64,000 nucleotides of DNA, taken from NCBI GenBank assembly GCA_016871415.1, contig VHDL01000002.1, positions 109,390 through 173,389 of the forward strand. The letters run 5' to 3'. The notes under the pieces are model-generated. The model saw nothing but the letters and a program-made list of their open reading frames with translations. It was not told the origin of the DNA and did not search any database. This DNA is from Verrucomicrobiota bacterium (GTDB taxonomy: Bacteria; Verrucomicrobiota; Verrucomicrobiia; Opitutales; UBA953). Of this stretch, positions 1 to 10,609 are shown piece by piece; the first letter of the stretch is position 1; each line of letters begins with the position of its first letter. The translations under genes were made by a program, and so were the position numbers.

Positions 1-2
1 CG

Positions 3-467
3 GTCTGGATGACCGGAAGCTTCCCCGCCGGCCGCGCGGCGGTCGCCACGCTCGGCGCCGTCTGGTTCCTCCGCACCGGCGTCGGGCATCTGCTGCGGCC
101 GCGTTCCGCCCTTCCGGACGCGCAGGGGCTGGAGGGCGAGGGGCTCCGTCTCTTCCTGCGCGGCGCGTGGGTGAACTTTTCGAATCCGAAGACCATCCCC
201 TGGCTGCTGGCCATCATCCAGGCGGCCCGGCTGCCCACCGAGGCGTTCTCCTGGGGGCCGGCTCTCGCTCTGGTCGGCGCGGCGATGCTCTCGGAGACCA
301 CCGTGATGTCCTTCTACTCCTTGCTGGCCGACGGCCTTCGCCCCTGGCTGCGGACGCCGGTCGTGGTGCGCTGGGTGGACCGGGCCACGGGGATTCTGTG
401 GACCGTGCTCGGCCTGCTGCTCGCCCGCCAGGCCTGGGAGCTCGTGAACGGACTCGTCCGCGCCTGA
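3..467 (+). CDS. LysE/RhtB-family amino-acid exporter, C-terminal part
   Basis: The reading frame is already open at the window edge, so the N-terminal part lies outside and the first ATG at 9 is probably internal. The visible 150 or so residues contain the NPKT segment in a hydrophobic context (FSNPKTIPWLLAI). This is typical of the second half of LysE/RhtB exporters, inner-membrane proteins that pump out amino acids or related small molecules. Hydrophobic stretches follow at roughly residues 78-108 and 126-145. The product is short of the usual 200-210 residues only because it is cut. Substrate cannot be read from the sequence. It stands 40 bases upstream of a secreted oxidoreductase on the same strand, with no obvious functional link. 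Confidence 0.75.
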   Translation, partial: VWMTGSFPAGRAAVATLGAVWFLRTGVGHLLRPRSALPDAQGLEGEGLRLFLRGAWVNFSNPKTIPWLLAIIQAARLPTEAFSWGPALALVGAAMLSETTVMSFYSLLADGLRPWLRTPVVVRWVDRATGILWTVLGLLLARQAWELVNGLVRA

Positions 468-507
468 GCGCGCTTGCCCACGCACGCTCCCGCGGGTCTA
501 ATGCCAC

Positions 508-1536
508 ATGACCCCGACCCCGTCCCGTCTCGCCGCATGGGCGGCCCTGCTGCTCGCCTGCGTCTCCGCGTCCGCCGAGGAGGCCGCGAAGAAGATCGGT
601 ATCATCGGTCTCGATACCTCGCATGTCGTGGCGTTCACGACGGTCTTCAATAAGGGCCCGAAGAATCCCGCCGACGCGCCGAAGTTCGCCGGCTTCCGCG
701 TGACGCACGCCTTCGCCCAGGGCAGCAAGGACATCCCGGAAAGCGTCTCTAGGGTCCCTGAATACTCCGAGAAGCTCAAGGGCATGGGCGTCGAGATCGT
801 GGACTCGATCGAGAAGCTCTGCACCCAAGTGGACTTCGTGCTGCTAGAGTCAAACGACGGCCGGGTGCACCTGGAGCAGGTGCTGCCGGTGCTCAAGGCA
901 GGCAAGCCGGTCTTCATCGACAAGCCAATCGCAGGCTCTCTCGCCGACGTCATCCGCATCCAGGAGGCGGCGAAGCGCGCGGGCGTTACCTACTTCTGCT
1001 CCTCTTCCCTCCGTTTCGCCGCTGGTACGCAGGCGGTCGCCCAAGGCTCGGTCGGCAAGGTGAAGACGGCTTACGCCACCAGCCCCGCCAGCCTCGAGCC
1101 CCATCACCCGGATCTCTATTGGTATGGCGTCCATGGCTGCGAAAGCCTCTACACGGTGATGGGCCTTGGCTGCGTCTCGGTGAAGCGCGACAAGACCCCG
1201 GAAGGTTTCATCCAGGTCACCGGCAACTGGGGCGACGGCCGCGTCGGCACCTATCGCGAGGCCGATCGCAAGGCCAAGGGCGGACCCTACGGCGGCAAGG
1301 CCGTCGGAGAGAAGGGCGAGGCCGACATCGGCAAGTTTGACGGCTATGAAGTGCTGCTCGAGGCGATCGTGAAGATGTTCCGCACCGGCAAGGCGCCCGT
1401 CAGCCCCGAGGAGATCCTCGAACTCTACGCCTTCATGGAGGCCGCCGACGAGAGCAAGCGCCGGGGCGGGGCGGTGGTGAAGCTCGCCGACGTGATCGCC
1501 AAGGCCCGCGCCGAAGCGGCCGGAAATCCCAGGTAG
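508..1536 (+). CDS. Secreted Gfo/Idh/MocA-family oxidoreductase
   Basis: 342 residues. An N-terminal signal peptide (about residues 1-23, ending ASA) precedes a Rossmann start, KIGIIGLDTSH, and a FIDKP segment that stands in place of the family's EKP motif. The family comprises NAD(P)-dependent sugar, inositol or amino-sugar oxidoreductases. Exported members are common in Planctomycetota and Verrucomicrobiota, but their substrates and cofactors are mostly unknown. The first Rossmann glycine pattern is irregular (GIIGLDTSH rather than GxGxxG), so cofactor binding is uncertain. The stop codon TAG forms part of a REP-like palindrome that begins at 1531. No neighbour suggests a substrate. Confidence 0.75.
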   Translation: MTPTPSRLAAWAALLLACVSASAEEAAKKIGIIGLDTSHVVAFTTVFNKGPKNPADAPKFAGFRVTHAFAQGSKDIPESVSRVPEYSEKLKGMGVEIVDSIEKLCTQVDFVLLESNDGRVHLEQVLPVLKAGKPVFIDKPIAGSLADVIRIQEAAKRAGVTYFCSSSLRFAAGTQAVAQGSVGKVKTAYATSPASLEPHHPDLYWYGVHGCESLYTVMGLGCVSVKRDKTPEGFIQVTGNWGDGRVGTYREADRKAKGGPYGGKAVGEKGEADIGKFDGYEVLLEAIVKMFRTGKAPVSPEEILELYAFMEAADESKRRGGAVVKLADVIAKARAEAAGNPR

Positions 1537-1558
1537 GGCGGTGATTGCCATCACCGCC
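1531..1558 (+). repeat. REP-like palindrome, copy 1 (forward)
   Basis: A GTAG head (1533-1536, overlapping the TAG stop of the oxidoreductase gene) is followed by a perfect 9-bp stem, GGCGGTGAT and ATCACCGCC, closed by the loop TGCC. The same design recurs in inverted orientation at 1630-1657 with two compensated base-pair changes. The GTAG head plus short GC-rich palindrome resembles REP elements mobilised by RAYT transposases. No RAYT gene is in this window. There is no T-run, so it is not a classic terminator. Confidence 0.65.
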
Positions 1559-1629
1559 GTTCGAGTCCGGGGGCGGGTCATCGTCGGGCCTTGGCTCGGC
1601 TCGTCGGGTTACCATGTCCGACCGCGAAC

Positions 1630-1657
1630 GGACGTGATGGCAATCACGTCCCTGCCT
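1630..1657 (-). repeat. REP-like palindrome, copy 2 (inverted)
   Basis: Read on the minus strand it is a GCAG head followed by the stem arms GGACGTGAT and ATCACGTCC around the same TGCC loop. Over 28 bases it differs from copy 1 at five positions, and four of these form two compensatory stem pairs (C-G to A-T and G-C to C-G). The head-to-head pair spaced about 70 bases apart resembles a BIME. It lies between convergent genes, 23 bases from the end of the 1681-2010 gene. Confidence 0.65.
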
Positions 1658-1680
1658 TTTGATGGCGCGACTGCGCCGGC

Positions 1681-2010
1681 TCACTCCTCGACGAAGCCGT
1701 GATCCTTGAGCATTCGCGCCACGGCCTGCGGAAGCGAGGGACGCAGGGTCGGCGGCACGGGCTTGAGCGCTTCGTACGTGCAATGCAGGTAGCCGAGCTT
1801 GCGGGCCACGTCGGCGTCACGCTGCCGTTCTTCCAGCCAGCGTTGCAGCACCGCCGCGGCGCGGCCCCATTCCCGCCAGTCGCTCTCCGCCGAATCGGCG
1901 GCCTCGACGAGGGCGCGGAGCGCGCAGCCCGCACCCAGGAATCGCTCCACCATCTCGGCGTCCTCCGGTCCGAGCGCGGCGACGAGCGTCTCCCGTTCCC
2001 TCGCGTCCAT
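1681..2010 (-). CDS. Hypothetical protein downstream of metH
   Basis: 109 residues from ATG at 2010, which begins only 2 bases after the metH stop codon, so the two are probably cotranscribed. The longer in-frame reading back to 2238 runs inside metH and is not credible. The protein is rich in Glu, Arg and Ala, looks mostly helical and soluble, and has no signal peptide, membrane segment or cysteine pair. I do not recognise a family. Its tight coupling to metH hints at a link to methionine or folate metabolism, but nothing in the sequence shows it. Confidence 0.6.
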   Translation of the reverse strand: MDARERETLVAALGPEDAEMVERFLGAGCALRALVEAADSAESDWREWGRAAAVLQRWLEERQRDADVARKLGYLHCTYEALKPVPPTLRPSLPQAVARMLKDHGFVEE

Positions 2011-2012
2011 CT

Positions 2013-5702
<3,690 letters not shown>

Positions 5703-5759
5703 CACGCCCAACGTGACGCTTCGGGACGGAGGGTCAAGGCAGGGGGAGGCCGCCGCGTG

Positions 5760-6425
5760 TCATGCCGGCGGGTCGGGCCGGCGGCAGCGGGCCAGGTCCT
5801 GGGCGCGGTACAGCACGATGCGCTTGCCCTCGAACTTGGGGTCGTCGCGGAGCAGGGGGCGCAGTTCGAAGGAGAAGGCGGGAGTCAGGTTGGACTTGGC
5901 CGCCTCCTCCGCCGGGTCGCCGCCCTGCCAGTAGAGGATGCCGTTGGGCAGGGAGTACTTCTGCCCGCGCCCGACGAGCTGGCGGGTCTGGTGTACGAAG
6001 GTGCGCAGGTCCGCTACGGCGCGGCCGGTGACGAAGTCGTGCTCATGCCCGAGGGTCTCGGCGCGGGCGTTGCGCGTCTCGACGTTCTTCAGTCCGAGAC
6101 GGTCCGCGATGTCGCGCACGACGGCGACCTTCTTGCCGACGGAGTCGACGAGGGTGAAGCGGGCCCTGGGATGCAGGGCGGCGAGGATGAGTCCGGGGAA
6201 GCCGCCGCCGGTGCCGACGTCGATGACGCGCGCCCCGTCCATGAGCCTGAGGAACTTCACCGAGGCGAGGCAGGGGGCGTAATGGTGCCATTCGAGGCGC
6301 TCCATGTCCTTGCGCGAGACCAGGTTGATCCTGGCGTTCCATTCGCGGTGCAGCACCGCCATCGCGCGCAGGACCTCCCAGCGGTCGGCTTCGACTTCGG
6401 GAAAGAGCGGCACGAGCTCGTCCAT
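5760..6425 (-). CDS. rsmG: 16S rRNA (guanine-527-N7)-methyltransferase
   Basis: 221 residues, normal length for RsmG/GidB. It uses S-adenosylmethionine to methylate N7 of G527 in 16S rRNA. The family's N-terminal segment NLVSRKDMERLEWHH is present, followed by the SAM-binding loop DVGTGGGFPGL and a Rossmann methyltransferase core. The gene often sits in the gidA-parA-parB region near the origin. Here it lies between a membrane protein gene and metH, and no par or gidA gene is visible. The start at 6425 is ATG. Loss of this enzyme is known to give low-level streptomycin resistance in other bacteria. Confidence 0.95.
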   Translation of the reverse strand: MDELVPLFPEVEADRWEVLRAMAVLHREWNARINLVSRKDMERLEWHHYAPCLASVKFLRLMDGARVIDVGTGGGFPGLILAALHPRARFTLVDSVGKKVAVVRDIADRLGLKNVETRNARAETLGHEHDFVTGRAVADLRTFVHQTRQLVGRGQKYSLPNGILYWQGGDPAEEAAKSNLTPAFSFELRPLLRDDPKFEGKRIVLYRAQDLARCRRPDPPA

Positions 6426-6469
6426 GAGGGGCCGAGCGTGGACGGCCGTCCCCGGGAGGCAAGGACGCT

Positions 6470-7105
6470 TCAGCGGCCCGCGGCGAGCGCCCGCCGCAGG
6501 CGGCCGATCTCCTCGAGCCGCGCCTGCACGGCGTCACGGTCCTCGGCCTTCGCCGCGAGGTGGATGCGCGCGTTCTGCCGGAGGTATTCCTTGGTGAGGT
6601 GCTCGCGCGCCTTCGGCAGCTCCCACTCGGCCCGCAGCCCCAGTTCGGAGGCGAGCGCGAGCAGCGGCGGCGGGAGATCCGCGATGGCCTCGCCGGCGGT
6701 CGTGACGCGTCGGCGTCCGGCGGGACGGGCCTTGCTGCCGCGCTTCAGCTGCCGCATCAGACGCCCGAGCCGGGCCGCGTCCAGTCCGAGTAGGGCATCG
6801 ACGTCGGGCGGTCTCACGCCGAACTCGCGTTCGAGGGCGTCCGGCAGGCGCTTCCTTGCCGCGGTGCCGAGCAGCGCCTCGACCGTGCGACCTTCGGCCG
6901 CCTTCTTCGGCGGCACGCCGGCGAGCTTGGCCAGAGTCCAGGCGGCGCGCTCGCCGTCGTCGCTGCCCTTGGGCGCGAGGGGCGCCGTGTGTGATCGTGC
7001 GCGTCGCCGCGGCGCAGGCCGCGTGCGTTTCCCCCGGAGCAGCAGCCAGGCGGCCGCCGCGGCGCAGGGGGTGAGCGTGAAGGCGGCGATGACGAGCGGG
7101 TCCAC
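6470..7105 (-). CDS. Membrane-anchored hypothetical protein paired with Hsp70
   Basis: 211 residues from a GTG start at 7105, 3 bases after the end of the upstream Hsp70 gene, which suggests one transcript and perhaps translational coupling. One N-terminal hydrophobic helix (about residues 4-23) is followed by an arginine-rich linker and a helical, charged cytoplasmic region with no cysteine pair. No J-domain HPD motif is present, so it is not an obvious DnaJ. I recognise no family. Adjacency suggests it may be a membrane tether, partner or client of the short Hsp70; that is inference only. Confidence 0.6.
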   Translation of the reverse strand: MDPLVIAAFTLTPCAAAAAWLLLRGKRTRPAPRRRARSHTAPLAPKGSDDGERAAWTLAKLAGVPPKKAAEGRTVEALLGTAARKRLPDALEREFGVRPPDVDALLGLDAARLGRLMRQLKRGSKARPAGRRRVTTAGEAIADLPPPLLALASELGLRAEWELPKAREHLTKEYLRQNARIHLAAKAEDRDAVQARLEEIGRLRRALAAGR

Positions 7106-7108
7106 GGC

Positions 7109-8605
7109 TCAGTCGAGACGGATGCGGGAGACGTTGAGCGAACCGCGGCCCGAACCCTCGGACTTCAGTTCGATGACCAGCGGACGTCCCGTGCCGAGGT
7201 CCTTGAACTCCGCGCGCATCACGCCGTCGAGGTCGTAGGAGAACGTGACCTCCACCGGCTGGTCGGCCGGCCGTCCCGGCGGCAGCGGCATCTCGACCTC
7301 GGCCACGCGCAGCACCATCGACGGGTCGGATTCCGCGACGGCCGACTGCGTGACCTCGCAGGTGAGGATGCGCTGGTCCGGCTCGGCGGTGTAATAGGTG
7401 CGCGTGCGTGAGACGGGCAGCTTCTCGCCCTTGGCGATGATGACGCTGTTCTCGAGCAGCCCGTCCTCATCCATCGCCAGCGTGCCGAAGTAGTGCGGCG
7501 CGATATCCTGGAAGCGGATCGCGGAGGTCCGGCGACGCTGCGCGGGGGAGAGCAGGGCGGGGTTCGCCCGGTGGGCGGCGTAGAGCGCCGCGCCCCGCGC
7601 CACCGCCGTGTCGGGATCGCGCAGGAGCGGATTCCGCCCGAAGACGCGTTCGACCGCCGCCCGCACGGCGGGCATCCGGCAGGCGCCGCCCGCGAGGAAG
7701 ACACCGGACAGCGCGGAGCGGTCGATACCGGCGCGCAGCAGCACGCCCTCGCAGGCCATCTCCGCCTGCGCGACGAGGCCTTCCGTGGCGGCCTCGAGCG
7801 CGGCCCGGCGCACGGTGACCGGCACGCGTCCGTGCCTGGCCGAGCGCAGCGCGACCCGCACGGACTCGCGCGAGGACAGCCGGTGCTTGAGCTCCTCCGC
7901 GTCGGCGCGGCCGAAGTCGCAGTCGCCCGGCCGCATCTCCTCGCCGACGGTCTCGCGGAACCCTGCCCGCACGATGTCGAGCAGCTTCGTGTCGAAGTCC
8001 TTCCCGCCTAGCCGCTGCACACCCTCGGTGAAGACGACCTCGACGTCCATCCCCCGGGCCCGCACCAGCGAGACGTCGAACGTGCCGCCGCCCAGGTCGA
8101 ACACGGCGTACAGGCCCTCGGCCAGCCCGCCCGAGGCGTGGGCGTAGGCGAGCGCGGCGGCGGTCGGCTCGTTGATCATGTGCACCTTGCCGAGGCCGGC
8201 GCGTCGCGCCGCCTCCAGCGTGGCCTCGCGCGCGGCGTTGGTGAAGTTGGCCGGGATAGTGATGACCGCGAGGTCGACTGGTCCGGCGCCCGCCTCGGCG
8301 TGCTCGCGCACCTTGCGGAGCATGAGCGCCGAGAGGTCGAGCGGGGTCACCCGTCGTCCGAAGGCCGGATGGGAGACCCCGGTGCCCATATCGCGTTTGA
8401 ACTCCGTGAAGACGTGGTCGGCGTCGTCGGCCATCGCGCGGGCCTCCCGGCCGATGACGACCGCGGCGGCGGATTCGAAGGCCACCGCCGTCGGCGTGAC
8501 CTCCTGGCCGTCCCAGTCGCGCACCACCTCGGGCGCCCCGGAGGCGTCGATCCGGGCGACGATCGTGGTCGTCGTGCCGAGGTCGATGCCGAGGAGGTGC
8601 GCCAT
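7109..8605 (-). CDS. Hsp70-family chaperone, short form
   Basis: 498 residues from ATG at 8605 (MAHLLGIDLGTTTT); an ATG five codons earlier at 8620 is possible. It is an ATPase chaperone. The phosphate-1 motif GIDLGTTTT, the phosphate-2 motif FDLGGGTFDVSLV and the adenosine motif FLAGGACRMP mark a complete actin-like nucleotide-binding domain to about residue 350. A beta-rich substrate-binding domain follows, but the helical lid is largely missing, since DnaK is about 640 residues. This makes it an HscC-like or otherwise specialised Hsp70 rather than DnaK. No dnaJ or grpE gene is nearby; its partner may be the membrane protein encoded next. Confidence 0.9.
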   Translation of the reverse strand: MAHLLGIDLGTTTTIVARIDASGAPEVVRDWDGQEVTPTAVAFESAAAVVIGREARAMADDADHVFTEFKRDMGTGVSHPAFGRRVTPLDLSALMLRKVREHAEAGAGPVDLAVITIPANFTNAAREATLEAARRAGLGKVHMINEPTAAALAYAHASGGLAEGLYAVFDLGGGTFDVSLVRARGMDVEVVFTEGVQRLGGKDFDTKLLDIVRAGFRETVGEEMRPGDCDFGRADAEELKHRLSSRESVRVALRSARHGRVPVTVRRAALEAATEGLVAQAEMACEGVLLRAGIDRSALSGVFLAGGACRMPAVRAAVERVFGRNPLLRDPDTAVARGAALYAAHRANPALLSPAQRRRTSAIRFQDIAPHYFGTLAMDEDGLLENSVIIAKGEKLPVSRTRTYYTAEPDQRILTCEVTQSAVAESDPSMVLRVAEVEMPLPPGRPADQPVEVTFSYDLDGVMRAEFKDLGTGRPLVIELKSEGSGRGSLNVSRIRLD

Positions 8606-8721
8606 TCCTTGGGCCGGCATCTTGCCGCGCCCCGGCGCCGCTGGGAAGCGTTAACCGAGCGGGCCCTTCGCCCAAGTTTGCGGTTCACTTCCGTCCCGGG
8701 GACCGCAATCCTCCGCCCGTC

Positions 8722-9021
8722 ATGTTCCACCACGTCGTCTTCTTCTACCTCAAAAAGACCATCACTGCCGCCCAGCGCGCGGAGTTCGAGGCCAAGCTCC
8801 GCGGCCTGCTGCGGATCAAGACCATCGCGTCCGGCTACGTGGGCAAGCCCAGCACGCACGCCGTCCGGCCCATCATCGACACCACCTACGACTTCGCCGA
8901 GTTCTTCGTGTTCAAGAGCCACGCCGACCACGACGCCTACCAGGTCGACCCGATCCACCAGGACTTCATCAAGGACTGCAAGGAGTACTGGGAGTCCGTG
9001 AAGATCTACGACTTCGAGTGA
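8722..9021 (+). CDS. Dabb (stress-responsive A/B barrel) domain protein
   Basis: 99 residues from ATG at 8722. The pattern MFHHVVFFYLKKT, a middle segment ending in a Phe-rich strand (FAEFFVFKSHADHDAYQ), and the C-terminal DPIHQDFIKDC segment match the Dabb family. This is a small ferredoxin-like fold that usually dimerises, and it includes cyclases and proteins of unknown role. It is transcribed divergently from the Hsp70 gene across about 115 bases and is followed by a good terminator, so it is probably monocistronic. The biochemical role is not known. Confidence 0.85.
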   Translation: MFHHVVFFYLKKTITAAQRAEFEAKLRGLLRIKTIASGYVGKPSTHAVRPIIDTTYDFAEFFVFKSHADHDAYQVDPIHQDFIKDCKEYWESVKIYDFE

Positions 9022-9046
9022 GCCCCTCCACCTGAGTCCGTCGTGA

Positions 9047-9076
9047 AAGGCCGCCGCGACGCGCGGCCTTGCTTTT
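9047..9076 (+). terminator. Rho-independent terminator after the Dabb gene
   Basis: A perfect 8-bp stem (AAGGCCGC and GCGGCCTT) with an 8-base loop is followed, two bases later, by TTTT. It ends the Dabb transcript and separates it from the biotin operon. Confidence 0.8.
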
Positions 9077-9095
9077 CCCGGCGCCGGCCGCGGCA

Positions 9096-9127
9096 TTGTA
9101 AACATCAGGACACTTAGGACTTAACAA
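9096..9127 (+). promoter_or_regulatory. Predicted BirA operator of the biotin operon
   Basis: The half-sites TTGTAAAC (9096-9103) and CTTAACAA (9120-9127) form a 32-base interrupted palindrome. The known BirA consensus is TTGTWAACC, a 14-16 base spacer, then the inverted copy. With 9-base half-sites the spacer here is 14. The left half matches 8 of 9 and the right half 7 of 9 positions. It lies 28 bases before the bioA start and after a terminator, the expected place for a promoter-overlapping operator. The repressor would be a biotin ligase with an HTH domain, which is not in this window. Confidence 0.75.
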
Positions 9128-9155
9128 TGGCCCCGGACGGCCCTATCCATGGGCC

Positions 9156-10538
9156 GTGGCCAATGCCCCCGCAACGGATGCGTCCTCCGTGGACGCGCTC
9201 GATGCCTCCGACCGGAGGCATTCGTGGCATCCGTTCACGCAGATGCGGGAATACCTGGACCACCCGCGGCTGCACCTGGTCCGCGGGGAGGGCAGCTGGC
9301 TGATCGACGGGGAAGGGCGCCGCTACCTGGACGGCAACGCGTCGGTCTGGACGAACGTCCACGGACACAACGATCCCGACCTGAACCGAGCGCTCACCGC
9401 CCAGCTGGGCAAGGTGGCCCACGTGACGCTACTCGGGCTCAACCACCCGGTGGCGACGGAGCTGGCCGAGGACCTCGCCGGTCTCACGGGCGGCGCGCTG
9501 TCCCGCTGCTTCTTCACCGACAATGGCAGCCACGCGGTCGAGGTCGCGCTCAAGCTCTCGTTCCAACATCGGCAGCTGACCGGACAAGCAGCCAAGCGCG
9601 GGGTCATCGCGATGGAGGGTGGATACCACGGCGACACGTTCGGCACGATGTCAGTCGGGGGACGCACGGAGTTCCACCGCCGCTTCGAGCCCTGGCTCTT
9701 CGCCGCGAAGACGTTCCCGGCGCCGGTCCACTCCGAATGCGCCGGCAAGGTCGTCCGCTCCGACGCCTCCGCCTCGCTGGCCGCGCTGGAATCCCTGCTG
9801 GTCCGTGACGGAGCCTCGACGGCCTGCGTCATCCTTGAGCCGTTGGTGCAGGGCGCCGCCGGCATGGTGCAGCAGCCGCCCGGCTTCCTGCGGTCCGTCG
9901 CGGAACTCTGCCGACGCCACGGCGTGCATCTGATCCTCGACGAAGTCTTCACCGGATTCGGCCGCACCGGCGCGCTCACGGCCGCCGAGCGTGAGGGCGT
10001 CGTCCCGGATTTCCTCTGTCTCGCGAAGGGCCTCGCCGCCGGCTACCTGCCGCTGGCCGCCACCCTCACCTCGGAGAAGATCCACGGGGCCTTCCTCGGG
10101 ACGTTCTCCGACGGGCGCACCTTCTTCCACGGCCACACGTTCTCCGGCAACCCCCTCGCCTGCGCGGTCGCCCGTGAGTCGCTGCGCAAGCTCCGGCCGA
10201 TGCTGGCCTCGGGTCAGGTCGCCGAACGGGCCGCGCTCCTTGGTCGCGAGATGGAGGACGCCTTCTCCGGCCACCCGCGCGTGCGCACCTTCCGTCAGCT
10301 GGGCCTGACCGGCTCCGTCGAGTTCAAGCCGGCGGCCGGAGGCGGCTGGCCGACCGACGCCCGTGCCGGCTTCCAAGTCGCCCTCGCCGCGCGCCGCCAT
10401 GGGCTCGTCATCCGTCCGCTGGGCGACTCGATCCTCTTCGTCCCGCCGATTGCCATCCAAGCCGACGAGGTGAAGCACCTCGTGCGCGCCGTCCGCCTCG
10501 CGATGGACGAGACCCTGCCCTCCCTAGAGCCGGACTAG
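9156..10538 (+). CDS. bioA: Adenosylmethionine-8-amino-7-oxononanoate aminotransferase
   Basis: 460 residues from GTG at 9156; no in-frame ATG fits before residue 30, and the upstream ATGs are out of frame. This PLP enzyme moves an amino group from S-adenosylmethionine to KAPA to give DAPA, the third step of biotin ring assembly. BioA features include the substrate-binding HPFTQM near the N-terminus, DNGSHAVEVALK, the PLP-binding LILDEVFTGFGRTG, and the Schiff-base lysine at about K291 in LAKGLAAGY. It is the first gene of a six-gene biotin operon behind a predicted BirA operator. Its TAG stop is part of a GC-rich palindrome. Confidence 0.95.
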   Translation: MANAPATDASSVDALDASDRRHSWHPFTQMREYLDHPRLHLVRGEGSWLIDGEGRRYLDGNASVWTNVHGHNDPDLNRALTAQLGKVAHVTLLGLNHPVATELAEDLAGLTGGALSRCFFTDNGSHAVEVALKLSFQHRQLTGQAAKRGVIAMEGGYHGDTFGTMSVGGRTEFHRRFEPWLFAAKTFPAPVHSECAGKVVRSDASASLAALESLLVRDGASTACVILEPLVQGAAGMVQQPPGFLRSVAELCRRHGVHLILDEVFTGFGRTGALTAAEREGVVPDFLCLAKGLAAGYLPLAATLTSEKIHGAFLGTFSDGRTFFHGHTFSGNPLACAVARESLRKLRPMLASGQVAERAALLGREMEDAFSGHPRVRTFRQLGLTGSVEFKPAAGGGWPTDARAGFQVALAARRHGLVIRPLGDSILFVPPIAIQADEVKHLVRAVRLAMDETLPSLEPD

Positions 10539-10558
10539 GTCGGCACGCAGTGCCGACC
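10538..10558. repeat. GC-rich palindrome between bioA and bioB
   Basis: A perfect 9-bp stem, GGTCGGCAC and GTGCCGACC, with a 3-base loop starts at the last base of the bioA stop codon. There is no T-run, so it is a poor terminator, and the operon continues downstream. Its design (head ending in TAG or CAG, 9-bp stem opening GG and closing CC, loop containing GC) resembles the palindromes at 1531 and 1630, so it may be another REP-like insertion. It could also stabilise or separate bioA mRNA. Confidence 0.5.
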
Positions 10559-10609
10559 CTGTCCGAAGCATCTTTCCCAACCGCCAGCCGCCACCACCTT
10601 CTCAAACAT

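Noticed and set aside
5703..5759. B12 riboswitch upstream of metH
   Set aside because: Only 57 bases separate metH from rsmG and no cobalamin box or fold is visible.
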